Shown here: positions 1 to 10,152 of the stretch, in pieces
Numbering within the stretch: position 1 is the stretch's first letter
Layout: the number at the start of each line of letters is the position of its first letter
Assembly: GCA_002914805.1 (NCBI GenBank)
Contig: JXTB01000543.1
Coordinates: 72,600-136,599 of the forward strand
DNA from: Parasponia andersonii
Taxonomy: Eukaryota > Streptophyta > Magnoliopsida > Rosales > Cannabaceae
Direction: 5' to 3'
Length of the DNA: 64,000 bases
Position numbers and translations under genes: made by a program
The notes under the pieces: generated by a model
Databases searched by the model: none
Seen by the model: the letters and a program-made list of their open reading frames with translations, nothing else
What the model was told of the DNA's origin: nothing

Positions 1-151
1 TCTGATGTTCTTTCAACGAATCTTTCTGATACGATTTTTATGAATTAAATACACCTTCCATTTGTGTGTCAATAATATGGAAATCCATTGTGTTTGGTGG
101 GATGGTGAGTCATTACTCTTTCTGATTAATAGCCTCAACATCTTGATGCAG

Positions 152-1216
152 GTCCAGAATGTGTCTGCTGCATACATCATGAAGTGTGATGATGACACAT
201 TCATTAGGGTGGACACTGTTTTAAAAGAGATTGAGGGCATACCCCCTAGAAGGTCTCTTTATATGGGTAATCTCAACCTCTTGCACCGTCCTCTTAGGAG
301 TGGAAAATGGGCAGTAACTTACGAGGTATGCAAGTTGGCTTGCTTTTGTTGTCAAATTTTTTCCTCCACATATCATCTGTTCGGTTCAAGAGTTTTATCA
401 AAAGTGCTGTTTGTTGGGTGTTTCACACCTGTACCCCATCTGTCTAGGACCTCCTTTTCTTTGCCTCTTAAAATGTCTGGTGGATTTCCAATGCTTGTTG
501 TTTTGACCCATCTGTTTAATTGGAGCTCTTTGCCTTGATTAGTTAAATTTGGAAGTTCACGGATTTCTCTTTGAAGTAAGATTTCAAAGACTACTAGTTA
601 GCCTTAATCATAACAAGCTTTATTGGACAAATAAACAGTACTGTAGTTTCCCTACATGGCCATTCTTAGATTCCACAAATTTTGCTGATGTTTAAGTCTA
701 ATTTGTTGTGTGAGTTGGAAGATAGTAAAAATACGGCATGAAAATGCATGTTAAACTCTATTTTCTTTCGACATCTCAAGGTTCATTGTCTAATGATGAC
801 AGGAATGGCCAGAAGAAGTTTATCCTCCGTATGCTAATGGGCCTGGATATATAATTTCCAGTGACATTGCTAACTTTATTGTCTCTCAACATGGAAATAG
901 AAGTCTGAGGGTAACACTAATACACTGATTTGCTACCTCCTTTGCTTCTTGTGCTCTGAAACTTCAGTATGTGCTAAATTTTTTCCTTTTTGTCTGCTTC
1001 ATCTAGCTTTTCAAGATGGAGGATGTGAGCATGGGAATGTGGGTCGAGCAGTTCAACAGTTCAATCACAGCCGTCCAATATTCCCATAACTGGAAGTTTT
1101 GTCAGTATGGATGTTTAGTAGATTATTACACTGCACATTACCAATCCCCAAGGCAAATGATATGTCTGTGGGATAAGTTGGCTAGAGGTCGAGCTCATTG
1201 TTGTAACTTCAGATGA
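152..1216 (+). CDS. Hydroxyproline O-galactosyltransferase (GALT, GT31 family), 3' exons only
   Basis: Three exons are visible: 152-325, 803-910 and 1007-1216 (stop 1214-1216), all in one frame with AG/GT borders; the upstream exons lie outside the window. The first contains the metal/UDP-binding acidic motif KCDDDTF (DDD at 188-196), the DxD of GT31 galactosyltransferases. The second encodes the conserved [17 protein letters not shown] block, and the last ends in the GALT-type C-terminus [16 protein letters not shown]. Family knowledge: GALT2-6 are Golgi type II membrane enzymes that add the first galactose to hydroxyproline of arabinogalactan proteins; they also carry a galectin domain upstream, not seen here. 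The visible part looks intact and functional. Which GALT paralogue it is cannot be decided from the C-terminus. Confidence 0.9.
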
Positions 1217-1559
1217 CAGAGAAAAGAAACTGAAAATATTGTGCAAACTCTTCTTCTTACTCTCCTTACCTCCCTTGTCTTCATTCCCTGCTGAGTTTTG
1301 TGTTCATTTTTGCCCATATGTTAAATTAAGTTATGAACATCATCATTGAATTGTGAGCAAAATGATGCTCGCTGATTTTGTCCAAGTCTTCAATGAAGTT
1401 ATGAACCATGTCAATGATTTGTGAGCAATGATTGCCAAGTGAGTCATCAAACTAGGGTTGAACACGTAACCCGGCAACACCCTGGACTGGAGTCCACCTA
1501 ACCTAACAGCAACTACCAGTCACGTGAGCACCGAGACATACATAAATATCAGTGTCTGG

Positions 1560-1840
1560 TTGGCTTGAAACTGACCCAACTTGCCTTTGTTGGCCGGTTA
1601 TTGGCTTCCCTAGTTTGGGTTACTTTCGACCCACGAGTATCTTGGTCAGCCATAGGTTTAGGTGTCCCAAAACCATGGAACCAAACCTGGTTAGTTCCAC
1701 GTAAGCACCAAGGTGGAGTCGATTTGAAATTGATACAACTGACAAGGGCCAAAAGTATTGGTTCCCCAACTTAGTCTCATTTAGACCATTGCCTTGATCA
1801 GCTACAGTTGTAGGCTTCCCCAAACCATGGCAGCCTATGC
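1560..1840. repeat. Diverged tandem repeat, unit about 150 bp
   Basis: The segment around 1563-1680 and the one around 1722-1830 align imperfectly. Both run from a TTGAAA(C/T)TGA start through a TTGGTTCCC/TTGGCTTCCC block to a TTG(G/A)TCAGC...CCCAAA(A)CCATGG end. The locally higher GC explains the open frames on both strands. No protein family is recognised; it may be a fragment of an old repeat element. Confidence 0.5.
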
Positions 1841-2034
1841 AAAACAAATAGAGTAACTATAGCAAATGGCTGCTTTTAACCTTTCATTTTGTTAAATGGT
1901 CGTGTTTTTGTTTTGTTTTGGTGTTTTTTTTTTTTTTTCTCATAGCTAAATGACTATTTCTATCATGTTTTACGCTGTGTAGTATATCTGATTTTATTTA
2001 TTTATTTTTTCCGAATGCAGTATATCTTACATGG

Positions 2035-2097
2035 TGGATTTGATTTACATATACTAGAACTGATAGTGGATTTGATTTACATATACTAGAAATGATA
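2035..2097. repeat. Two-copy 32-bp tandem duplication
   Basis: The units 2035-2066 and 2067-2097 both start TGGATTTGATTTACATATAC and differ by one base (GAACTG / GAAATG). Confidence 0.8.
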
Positions 2098-5000
2098 TGC
2101 TCCGTCATTTTACTGAATAACTTGAACATTTGTAATGTTTGCTTAAATAGGCTCCAACAACCAGCCATTTCTCTGACAGCACGTCATAGAAAGGTTTTGT
2201 CCTATTTTCATTCTTGATGATATTTGTCCATGAGGTCAATTAAGTTAGCATCTCACCAGTGAAGTGTAAGGAAAAATTGCCAAACGGACCATTCAAAACC
2301 ACATCCACTCCTATTTGCCATTTGGCCATGTATCATTAAATCTTGAAACTACCTTATCAATTTTTAAAAAACTTTTTGAAAGTGGTCCAATAATTACTAG
2401 TTTAGTTTGGAGTTTGTAAAAAAATGAAAAAAAAAAAAAAAAAAAATCTTATGATATCTATCTTACCACTACAACATCCTCAACTTTTTCAGCAGACCTG
2501 AAATAATGAAAGATTTTTAGGGAGAGAGAACGTTAAGAGCTACCGTTAGATTATCTATAACACAATCTTTGGACTTGATTCGATTCTCAATGACAATTAT
2601 TTGATATAACAAAATAAGAGCAACATTTATTTGAATAAGGAATCTACCCTTAGTTTAAATATACTATTAATTAAATTCTTTTACAGCACTAACTTATGCT
2701 GATGGTGATGTCTCAGTATATACAGTTTTTATTCATTAAAGTGGACATAAATGAATTTATTTATTTATTTATTTTGATGGAAATAAAAATCCATATTTGC
2801 GACTTTATAGGAAAAGAGAAAAAGAAAAGATAAAGATATAGCTTAGGGTCGCTCTATTGCCAATTTTTGTTTCCTTTCAGCCACCCTTCATTTACTAATT
2901 AATAAATGACAAAATAACATTGAGCCAAATGACATATACTGTTTATCCAAAAAAAAAAAAAAAGACGTATATGGACATAAATAATTTTAAATAACTAGAA
3001 TCCTATTTTATAATTACATTGTTTTCACTTTACGCACTCTCGAAAATACAATTGATAAAACAAATCATTATAAAAATCTCCACCAATCAAAGTATTTTTA
3101 ATTAAATTAAATTTTCATAGTCATGGATGATAATATTTTGAATTCCAAAATCCCACAATTTTGATTCAGTGATCCTTCTGTCTTTGTTGTTTTTTTTTTC
3201 ACCCCTCAAAAAGAAAGAAAGAATACATCCAGAATATTTATCTCTTTGACACATATGGCGCTTGATTTTATTTTTAAACTAAACTTGAATATGAGTGCAA
3301 GTGTATGGTAGATCCGCTAAGGATTTTCACTTCTGTAGTTCCAAGCCGTTGAAAGTGTACATCAGCTGATGATCGGCTTAGGGAACAAAACTTGTATATT
3401 ATGTGTTGAACACGCTCATTCTAAGAAACTAAAATTGAAGCAATTGTTTTACGAGCTGTATGAACATGTGACCGGATTTTAAAAGAACTCTAAATTTTTA
3501 GTAATGATTTAACAAAAAATGAAGAATAATTAATATTTCAAATACCAAAAATTGCTCCCTTTATTCTAATAACTACAAAAATAAAAATATATTTCTTCAT
3601 GGGGTGAGCGTTTTTGTCAAGAAAGCAAAAATTTGAAAACGAAGAGAAATGAATGAGAGGTTTTCATATTAATGGGTGGGAAGAAATTAAATTTGATTTT
3701 TCATTAATGACCAATTTTGAAATAAGAAATAATTAAAGAGGATAGGTTAAGAAAAATATATAAATTTTAAAGAGAGAGGGAAAAAAAAAAAAGGTTGCAA
3801 TAAAGCCACCTGAAGCTTATTTTCTAAGAAAAACTTATAAATATGCACATCTTTTTAACTAATATCATATCACAATCACATTATAATAAAAATACAGTGA
3901 AATTTGATGCCCAACTGACTCATGGAATAGTGAACTAAATAGTTGCATGCATAATCTGATCATGGCAATTTTTTTCCCAACAGGGGGGGATTTCGAGTTC
4001 ACATTCTTCAACTAAAAAAATGAATATACCGTTTGGATATTTCCATTCACCGGTAAGGTGGGTTAATTCATTAGTATCTACAATAATAAAGAAAAATCTT
4101 GTGAATTTAAATAAAAAAAAAAGTGGGTTCATATCAAATAAAACCCCAATTTTTTTAATAGTAAAAACTAAAGATTTCTAAGTTGTATCTAATAAAATCT
4201 TGAAATTTTGAAATCTAATCGAATTGGCTGGAAACAATCATTTGATTAAGATTTAGAATGGAAAAATATAACATGAATGAAAAACAATTTAATTTATAAG
4301 TTGTTTTATACTTTTGAATCACTTTTTTTTTTCAACTAAAATACGTCAACTTTCTTGATATAAATTGACATCGTTTTCGTCCTAATTAAGTTATTTGTCA
4401 ATGAAAATAGACTCGCCTAATAGCACATGTCATTGTATAGTAAAGGTGTACGGGTAATTTAACTTATTTCGCAAGATAATTTTTACCAAATTGTTGATCA
4501 AGACCTAATTTAATAGATTTTATGATTTAAAAGTTTTATTTTATACAACCAAAAACTCAAAATTTTATTGCTATTATAATAAAAATGTAATGTTCTTTTT
4601 TATATTACCAAAAACTCAAGGTTTTTACGTAACTAAGGTTTTTTTTTTTTTGGGATAATAATCCAATGAAAGAAAAAAAAAAAAAAAACAGAACGCTCTT
4701 CCATGTGTTTTCGCCTTTTTCATAAACAAAAATACATTTTTTTTTCTCTTTAGAGTTATATTTTTCAAAAAATAAAAATGACATGTTCCTAATTTCCTAG
4801 TCCAGGCTGAACAAACATATTCACTATATTTTTGCTGTACAATTTTGAATTTTGTAACTATAACAGCAAGTCTTAAATTTTAGGCCACAAATAATGCTAC
4901 CAAATCGCTGTTGGTCAAATGGCCAATAACTTTTCAAACTTCTTTGTCCCCTTTTTTGGGTAGGGTCCCTAATCGGAGTTAATTTATAGCTGGCCATAAA

Positions 5001-5400
5001 CACAAAATGAAACCAGAATTAAAGCAAGTAAATTAGAAATGATTTTGATGGTTTAAGAGTCTTTATAATTGGTAAAATAGTCTGTTCATGTCCTGTCCAA
5101 GAAAACTATTTCTCACTTTTTTTTTTCTTTTCAACTATCTGGAATTGAACCATTGATCTTTACTTAACACCGAATTTAAAAACAGGGTATCTAGCGAGGA
5201 CAAACTTTATACTTTGTAACGTTTTCGCTAGACCAATGTTGGTATTCAAGTCATGCATGTTAATAAAAGGAACGAAAAATAGAACGATACAACGTGGAGA
5301 ACATCTTTAGCCACCTAATCTTCCATATCAATATCTTATGTTGAACTGAATTCACATGTCCTAGATATAGAGTATACTCCCATTATATATTCTGTCACGT

Positions 5401-5530
5401 GTCAAGGAATATGTCTAAACATGGAGTCCGAAGCCATTATGTTTATTTTATTTATTTAAATTATTACTTAAACTTAGTCAATTAGTTGTTGACTTGTTAC
5501 GTACTCTCCATCATCTTCTCCTTTTCTAAA
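5401..5530. repeat. Left copy of direct repeat flanking the glutamine synthetase pseudogene
   Basis: About 125 bp that recurs, diverged, at 7084-7208. Shared blocks include GCCATTAT, TTTATTTAAATTAT, ACTTAG, AATTAGTTGTT and ATCTTCTCCTTTT in the same order. The weaker match TGTCAATGG continues about 40 bp further downstream. Confidence 0.7.
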
Positions 5531-5630
5531 GTACACTAGTTGTTATTTAGTTGTTATTGGTGTCAATGGACTTTTTCTCCTTTACATATAACACTGCAGC
5601 TATATTCACTCTAACGAGTCATACCGATCA

Positions 5631-6700
5631 CTCTCCCCTGATCTCACCAACATAAACCTCTCAGACTCAGCTGATGATCAGAAGATCATCGCTGAGTACA
5701 TATATATGGATCGGTGGATCTGGTTTGGACATCAGAAGCAAAGCAAGGACTCTGCCACAACCAGAGTTAGACCCGGCAAAGCTCCCCAAGTGGAGCTACG
5801 ACGGTTCCAGCACAGACCAAGCCCCCGGGGACGACAGTGAGGTTATCTTATATCCTCAAGATCCATTCAGGAGAGGAAACAACATCCTAGTTATCTGCGA
5901 CGCTTACACGCCAACCGGCGAGCCAATACCTTTCAACAAAAGACACAATGCGGCCAAGATATTGGCCACCCTGACGTCGTTAGCGAAGAGCCCTGGTATG
6001 GCATAGAACAAGAATACACTCTCCTTCAAAAGGATGTCAAGTGGGCAATCGGATGTCCGGTTGGCGGCTTCCCCGGTCCTCATCAGGGGCCTTACTATTG
6101 TGGCGTAGGGGCAGACAAGGCATTCGGCCGTGACATTGTGTCGATGCGCACTACAAAGCTTGCCTCTACGCTGGAATCAACATCGGCCGAGTTAACGCTG
6201 AAGCCATGCCCGGCCAGTGGGAGTTCCAAGTCGGTCCTTGTGTCGGCATTGGTGCCGGGGATCAAACATGGGCCGCTCGATACATCCTGGAGAGGATCAC
6301 TGAAATCGCTGGGGTTATTCTTTCGTTTGATCCGAAACCAATCCCGGGGGACTGGAATGGTGCTGGTGCGCATACTAACTACAGCACCAAGTCGATGAGA
6401 AGTGCTGGTGGGATCGACGTGATCAAGAAGGCCATTGAGAAATTGAGCTTGCGCCACAAGGAGCACATTGCTGCGTATGGTGAAGGCAACGAGAGGAGAT
6501 TGACGGGTCGCCATGAGACTGCGGACATCAGTTCCTTCTCCTGGCAGGGCGTAGCGAACCGCGGAGCTTCTGTTCGTGTTGGTCGAGGTACTGAAAGGGA
6601 TGGAAAAGGCTACTTTTAAGACAGAAGGCCAGCATCGAACATGGATCTTTACGTTGTCACTTCCATGATCGCCGAGACCACCATTCTCTGGAAGCCGTAG
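5631..6700 (+). pseudogene. Processed pseudogene of cytosolic glutamine synthetase (GS1)
   Basis: The translation follows plant GS1 (glutamate + NH3 + ATP to glutamine) along its whole length of about 356 codons, from the N-terminal LSPDL...KIIAEYIW region to the C-terminal TTILWKP and stop 6698-6700. Landmarks are [13 protein letters not shown], the [15 protein letters not shown] block, the [14 protein letters not shown] and [13 protein letters not shown]-site motifs, and [13 protein letters not shown]. No introns are present, whereas plant GS1 genes have many. Damage: no initiator ATG; a 4-base TATA insertion near 5701-5706; a four-codon deletion near 5859; a one-base deletion near 5962; a TC insertion at 6141-6142; single-codon insertions near 6086 and 6546; a GAA-to-TAA-type stop at 6617-6619. 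It cannot encode enzyme. An intronless body suggests retrocopying, though the flanking repeats need another explanation. Confidence 0.9.
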
Positions 6701-7083
6701 GAGAAAGAGAACAGTTTGGAGGGTTATTTGTTGGAAAGAAGAGGAAGCAATGACAAGTTCAAAAATACAACTCTAGCTCTTTTTGGTTAACTGTTTGGAT
6801 ATTTTTCATGTGATGATTGATTGGTTACTGTTTGAACTTGGATGGACATGGATAAGATTTGTCTCTTGCTCTTGAGTTTTAAGTACTTACCTTGCCCCAT
6901 AATAATAATGTAATTTAAAATTGGTTATTAAAAATAAATAAAGTCGTGAGGACAAGTGTTGTTTTAAAGAATAATGCACTCGTGCCCGATAATAAATCTG
7001 GTTAATAATAATTATAATTTAAATTAGGCACTATTGATATTCACTTGCTCCATTGCTCTGTTTTAAAAAGCAGGACAATGTTG

Positions 7084-7208
7084 TGCCAAAGAATGTGTCT
7101 CAACATGTATGGAGTGCTAAGCCATTATCTTTATTTCATTTATTTAAATTATACTTAGCTAATTAGTTGTTAATTGGTTATTCTCTATTATCTTCTCCTT
7201 TTATATAG
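7084..7208. repeat. Right copy of direct repeat flanking the glutamine synthetase pseudogene
   Basis: Diverged copy of 5401-5530, same orientation, lying about 380 bp after the pseudogene stop. See the finding on this repeat pair. Confidence 0.7.
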
Positions 7209-8759
7209 TATGTGGTCAATGGTGTTTACTGATTTCCTTAGTTTTAGGGACTTTTATTAGTGGCTTGTTTCAAATATTATTTTATAGAAACATTAAGAAC
7301 AATGAAAAAAGGTGTGCTGAGAAATATTTTGCGAAAAATTTCTTGGTTTGTGATTGGAAATATAAGCTCTCTCTAATGAGCTTAGTTTTATCTTATCCTT
7401 TATTTATTTGAATGTAATCAAAATAGGTAGAGAACATAGAAAAATACGTTATGAATTTCAAAAATTTTATGAGAGTTTTCTAAAACTTGGAAAAAAAAAA
7501 AGTCATATATTTTTTTCAGGAATTCGTATTAGGGTAAAAATTTTCAAAATATCCCATATCAGGCTAATTGTGAATATTTGTGAAATGTCACATTTTCATC
7601 TTAGCGTGTTAAATTTGCACATTTTGATTATCTTCATATTATGTACCATAATTACTTGAATTATAAATATGTCGGATCGTTCTAGAAGATATCAAAATTG
7701 TCCATGATTTTTATGAGTTAACAAGGATATTATAGCAAGTGGTACTAAACCCTTGTACTTAGTCGCATTGTCATAATTTTAAGCGACAAATTGAAATCTA
7801 CGAGGAAACTTATTGCGACTGTAAATAAATTAATATATGTAGACTAAAAAGGTTAATATATGTAGGAAATTTACGCTAATGGGTTTTTAATTTGCTTTAA
7901 TGGCTACTAAAAAAGATCAAAGAGAGTAGGGACTTTCCCCTTTCAATAGAATTCTGATAAATGGATTATTATTACCAAAATATGTCCCTCGGTTTAGAAT
8001 GAGTTGTGTCGTTATATATAGGCTTTGCTTTCCTTTTGAAATGAGTGTGTTCAGAAACTTGCCTCTGAATTGTGTTTAGAAAATAAAAACAAAAAAAAAA
8101 AAGAAACAACTTATCTTTGTGACTTGAGGAACGATTTGTTCTCTTCACGACTTGAAGAACCGTTTTTTTTTTTATGGGAAAAAAAAAAAAAAGTTAAGAT
8201 ACGAAAAAAGAAAACTTCACTCTTGAGGAAGAAGAACAACAATCCATAGCAAAGTCATAATCATGTGCGGAGCAAAAAATAAAGAAGTCATAATCATACG
8301 CAACAAGTGGTACTGAATTTTGTGTTTTATGGGCCCCTAAAATCATTTCATCAAATATGGCGCCTTTGATACGTCCCTATATGCCCGTAGTGAGCCTAAA
8401 TATATGGGTCGAATAATAGCTTTTCCAAAAAGGGTAATACTCTTTTTCAATTTTATTTTTCTTCTGATTAGTTTTTCCCCTCGGTGTAACAAAGCCTTAA
8501 TACTTTTTTTTTTTATTTTTAAGTAAGACTTAATTAATGATACTTATTTATTAAAAAAAATAATTCGTTTATTTTAAAAGTCAAATTCCTAATTAAATAC
8601 TCAATACATATACACCCCACCCCACCCATTTAAGTTAATCTCGGCAGGTAAGTTATAAACTCCTCATTTTCTTTTCTTCTCTCTACAGGTCAAACTAAAA
8701 TAGAATACAAAATATAAATCTATGCTCAAAAATATATCTGTATATATATGATTAATAAT
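7209..8759. other. Intergenic, AT-rich, nothing recognised
   Basis: Only homopolymer runs and a short frame at 7408-7659 without any domain. No coding signal is supported. Confidence 0.65.
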
Positions 8760-9262
8760 ATTAATAATCTTTGAATTATGCTTGCAGTACCACTTTGTTC
8801 TTTGAATTTTCAATTTACATAATAATGATCTCTGAATTATATAAGTATTACAACAATTATCTTTTTGTCACAAACTGTTAAATATTTTAATAGAAATAAA
8901 TTATTACAGAGTACACGGTTTAGTAATTGAGGTCAAAAATGAGATTTTGAATTTTTAACTTAAATAATAGACTACCAAGACTTATATAATTATTATAGTA
9001 ATAACTATTTTTTTCACAAACAGTTAAAATTTTAACAGAAATGAGTCTTATGCAAAGCGCATAATTTAGTAATTATGCTTAAAAATGAGATTCTGACTTA
9101 TAAAAGTAAATAATACCTAATTATACGCTTTGTTCGTAACTATTTTTAGTTTGTAACAAAAAGACTATTACTGTAATAATTGTATAATTCAGGGGCCATT
9201 AATATATATGTTGAAAATTCGAGAAATAAAGTGATACGATGATTATAATTCAAGGACCATTA
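8760..9262. mobile_element. MITE-like element with about 118-bp terminal inverted repeats
   Basis: The left arm (about 8760-8877) is matched by the reverse complement of the right arm (about 9146-9262). Both arms read ATTAAT..(T/C)CTTGAATTAT...(T/C)GAATTTTCAA...GAATTATA...TTTTTGT(C/T)ACAAACT. Between them, two diverged direct copies of a CACAAAC(T/A)GTTAA...TTTAGTAATT...AAAAATGAGATT segment (about 8869-8945 and 9014-9090) fill the loop. No coding capacity. Target-site duplications cannot be called because both flanks are TA repeats. Confidence 0.7.
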
Positions 9263-9388
9263 ATATATTTAATATATATATATCTATATATATATGGTTC
9301 CTAAGCCAATAAGTATTTTTTTCACCTATCGATAAGTTTTTTTTTTAATCGTTGGATCATATGATCTCTCCACTTTTTACCATAAACT

Positions 9389-9389
9389 N
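9389..9389. other. Ambiguous base (N)
   Basis: The only undetermined base noticed in the window; it lies in an AT-rich spacer and affects no feature. Confidence 0.95.
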
Positions 9390-9794
9390 TATGTAACTAA
9401 TTTTAATTGACCAAAATTCTATTTATAAATAAAGTAAAAAAAAATATCTACTAAAATTCTATGTATAAATAAGTAAAAAAAATATATTTATTAAATTGGT
9501 ATGGTATATATATAAAATATAGACTTTAGATATAATTCTCTTCAAAAATCAGTCTTATTACGCGATTTTAGGTAACTCTCTATTTCAGTAATGTATTTGT
9601 CATATTTATCGAATGCGACATTAAACGAATATTTCAGTATTAGCATCCTACCTCTCTATAGTAGATATTACATGTCAATTTATAACTAACGGTCACTGTC
9701 TGCTGCGAGAAACGAGAGAAGTAATATATAACAGATAATAGGGGTCCCAGCAGCTCCAATCCTATCCAGTTAACTGCCAGTCTCAACCTCTGCA

Positions 9795-10152
9795 AACGCC
9801 ACGTGACATAAAACTACTCGTCAAAGGCGCTGACACTGCGCGTTTGTGGTGACCCACAGTCTTGTCGGAATAGAGTAAAGTAAAGGGGAAGAAGTACCGA
9901 ATTTGTGGGGCCCACGATTGGCTCCTCTCTACGTGCCGACAGCAGAGGCGTCGTGACGGATTGTACGTGACAGTTCCCGGCACAACACGACAAAATAAGC
10001 GGGTCCCACCATCTTCGTAGGTCCCACGAGTGCATTTTTCTTTTTGGCGTATCAGTAGTCAAGACTAAAAGCCCGTACTCTGTCGGCAACACGGATTAAC
10101 CGCCACGTACGGCCATTTCTTAGGAGATCTTGTTAGCTTTCGCCACGTGTCC
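9795..10152. promoter_or_regulatory. Cluster of ACGT (G-box/ABRE-like) and TCP-like sites
   Basis: Five ACGT cores occur within 350 bp: 9801, 9931, 9965, 10105 and 10145. Two sit in G-box/ABRE contexts, GCCACGTGAC and CGCCACGTGTCC. The same stretch holds several GGNCCCAC/GTGGGNCC motifs (for example GGGGCCCACGATTGG near 9917, GCGGGTCCCACC near 10000, GTAGGTCCCACG near 10018). It is clearly richer in GC than its flanks. No gene abuts it on either strand; the nearest is ERD4, 4 kb downstream. It could be a distal regulatory region, an orphan promoter, or part of an unrecognised transposon. Confidence 0.4.

Larger units (their letters stand above)
1217..5400. other. Intergenic, AT-rich, no gene seen
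   Basis: No coding region is supported. It contains the GALT 3' UTR, poly-A and poly-T runs (for example 2424-2446), and the short repeats listed separately. Open frames at 1549-1847 and 3935-4132 have no recognisable domain. Confidence 0.7.

Noticed and set aside
5120-5250. tRNA-like GGTTCAATTCC on the - strand
   Set aside because: The distance to the only A-box-like sequence is about 90 bp, too long for a tRNA or SINE promoter; no cloverleaf could be drawn.
5674-6619. Expressed short glutamine synthetase isoforms from the open segments
   Set aside because: Each segment covers only part of one domain and the breaks destroy the active-site ring; no alternative start restores a full domain.
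7408-7659. 83-codon frame
   Set aside because: AT-rich, Ile/Lys/Phe composition typical of chance frames in this intergenic DNA; no domain.
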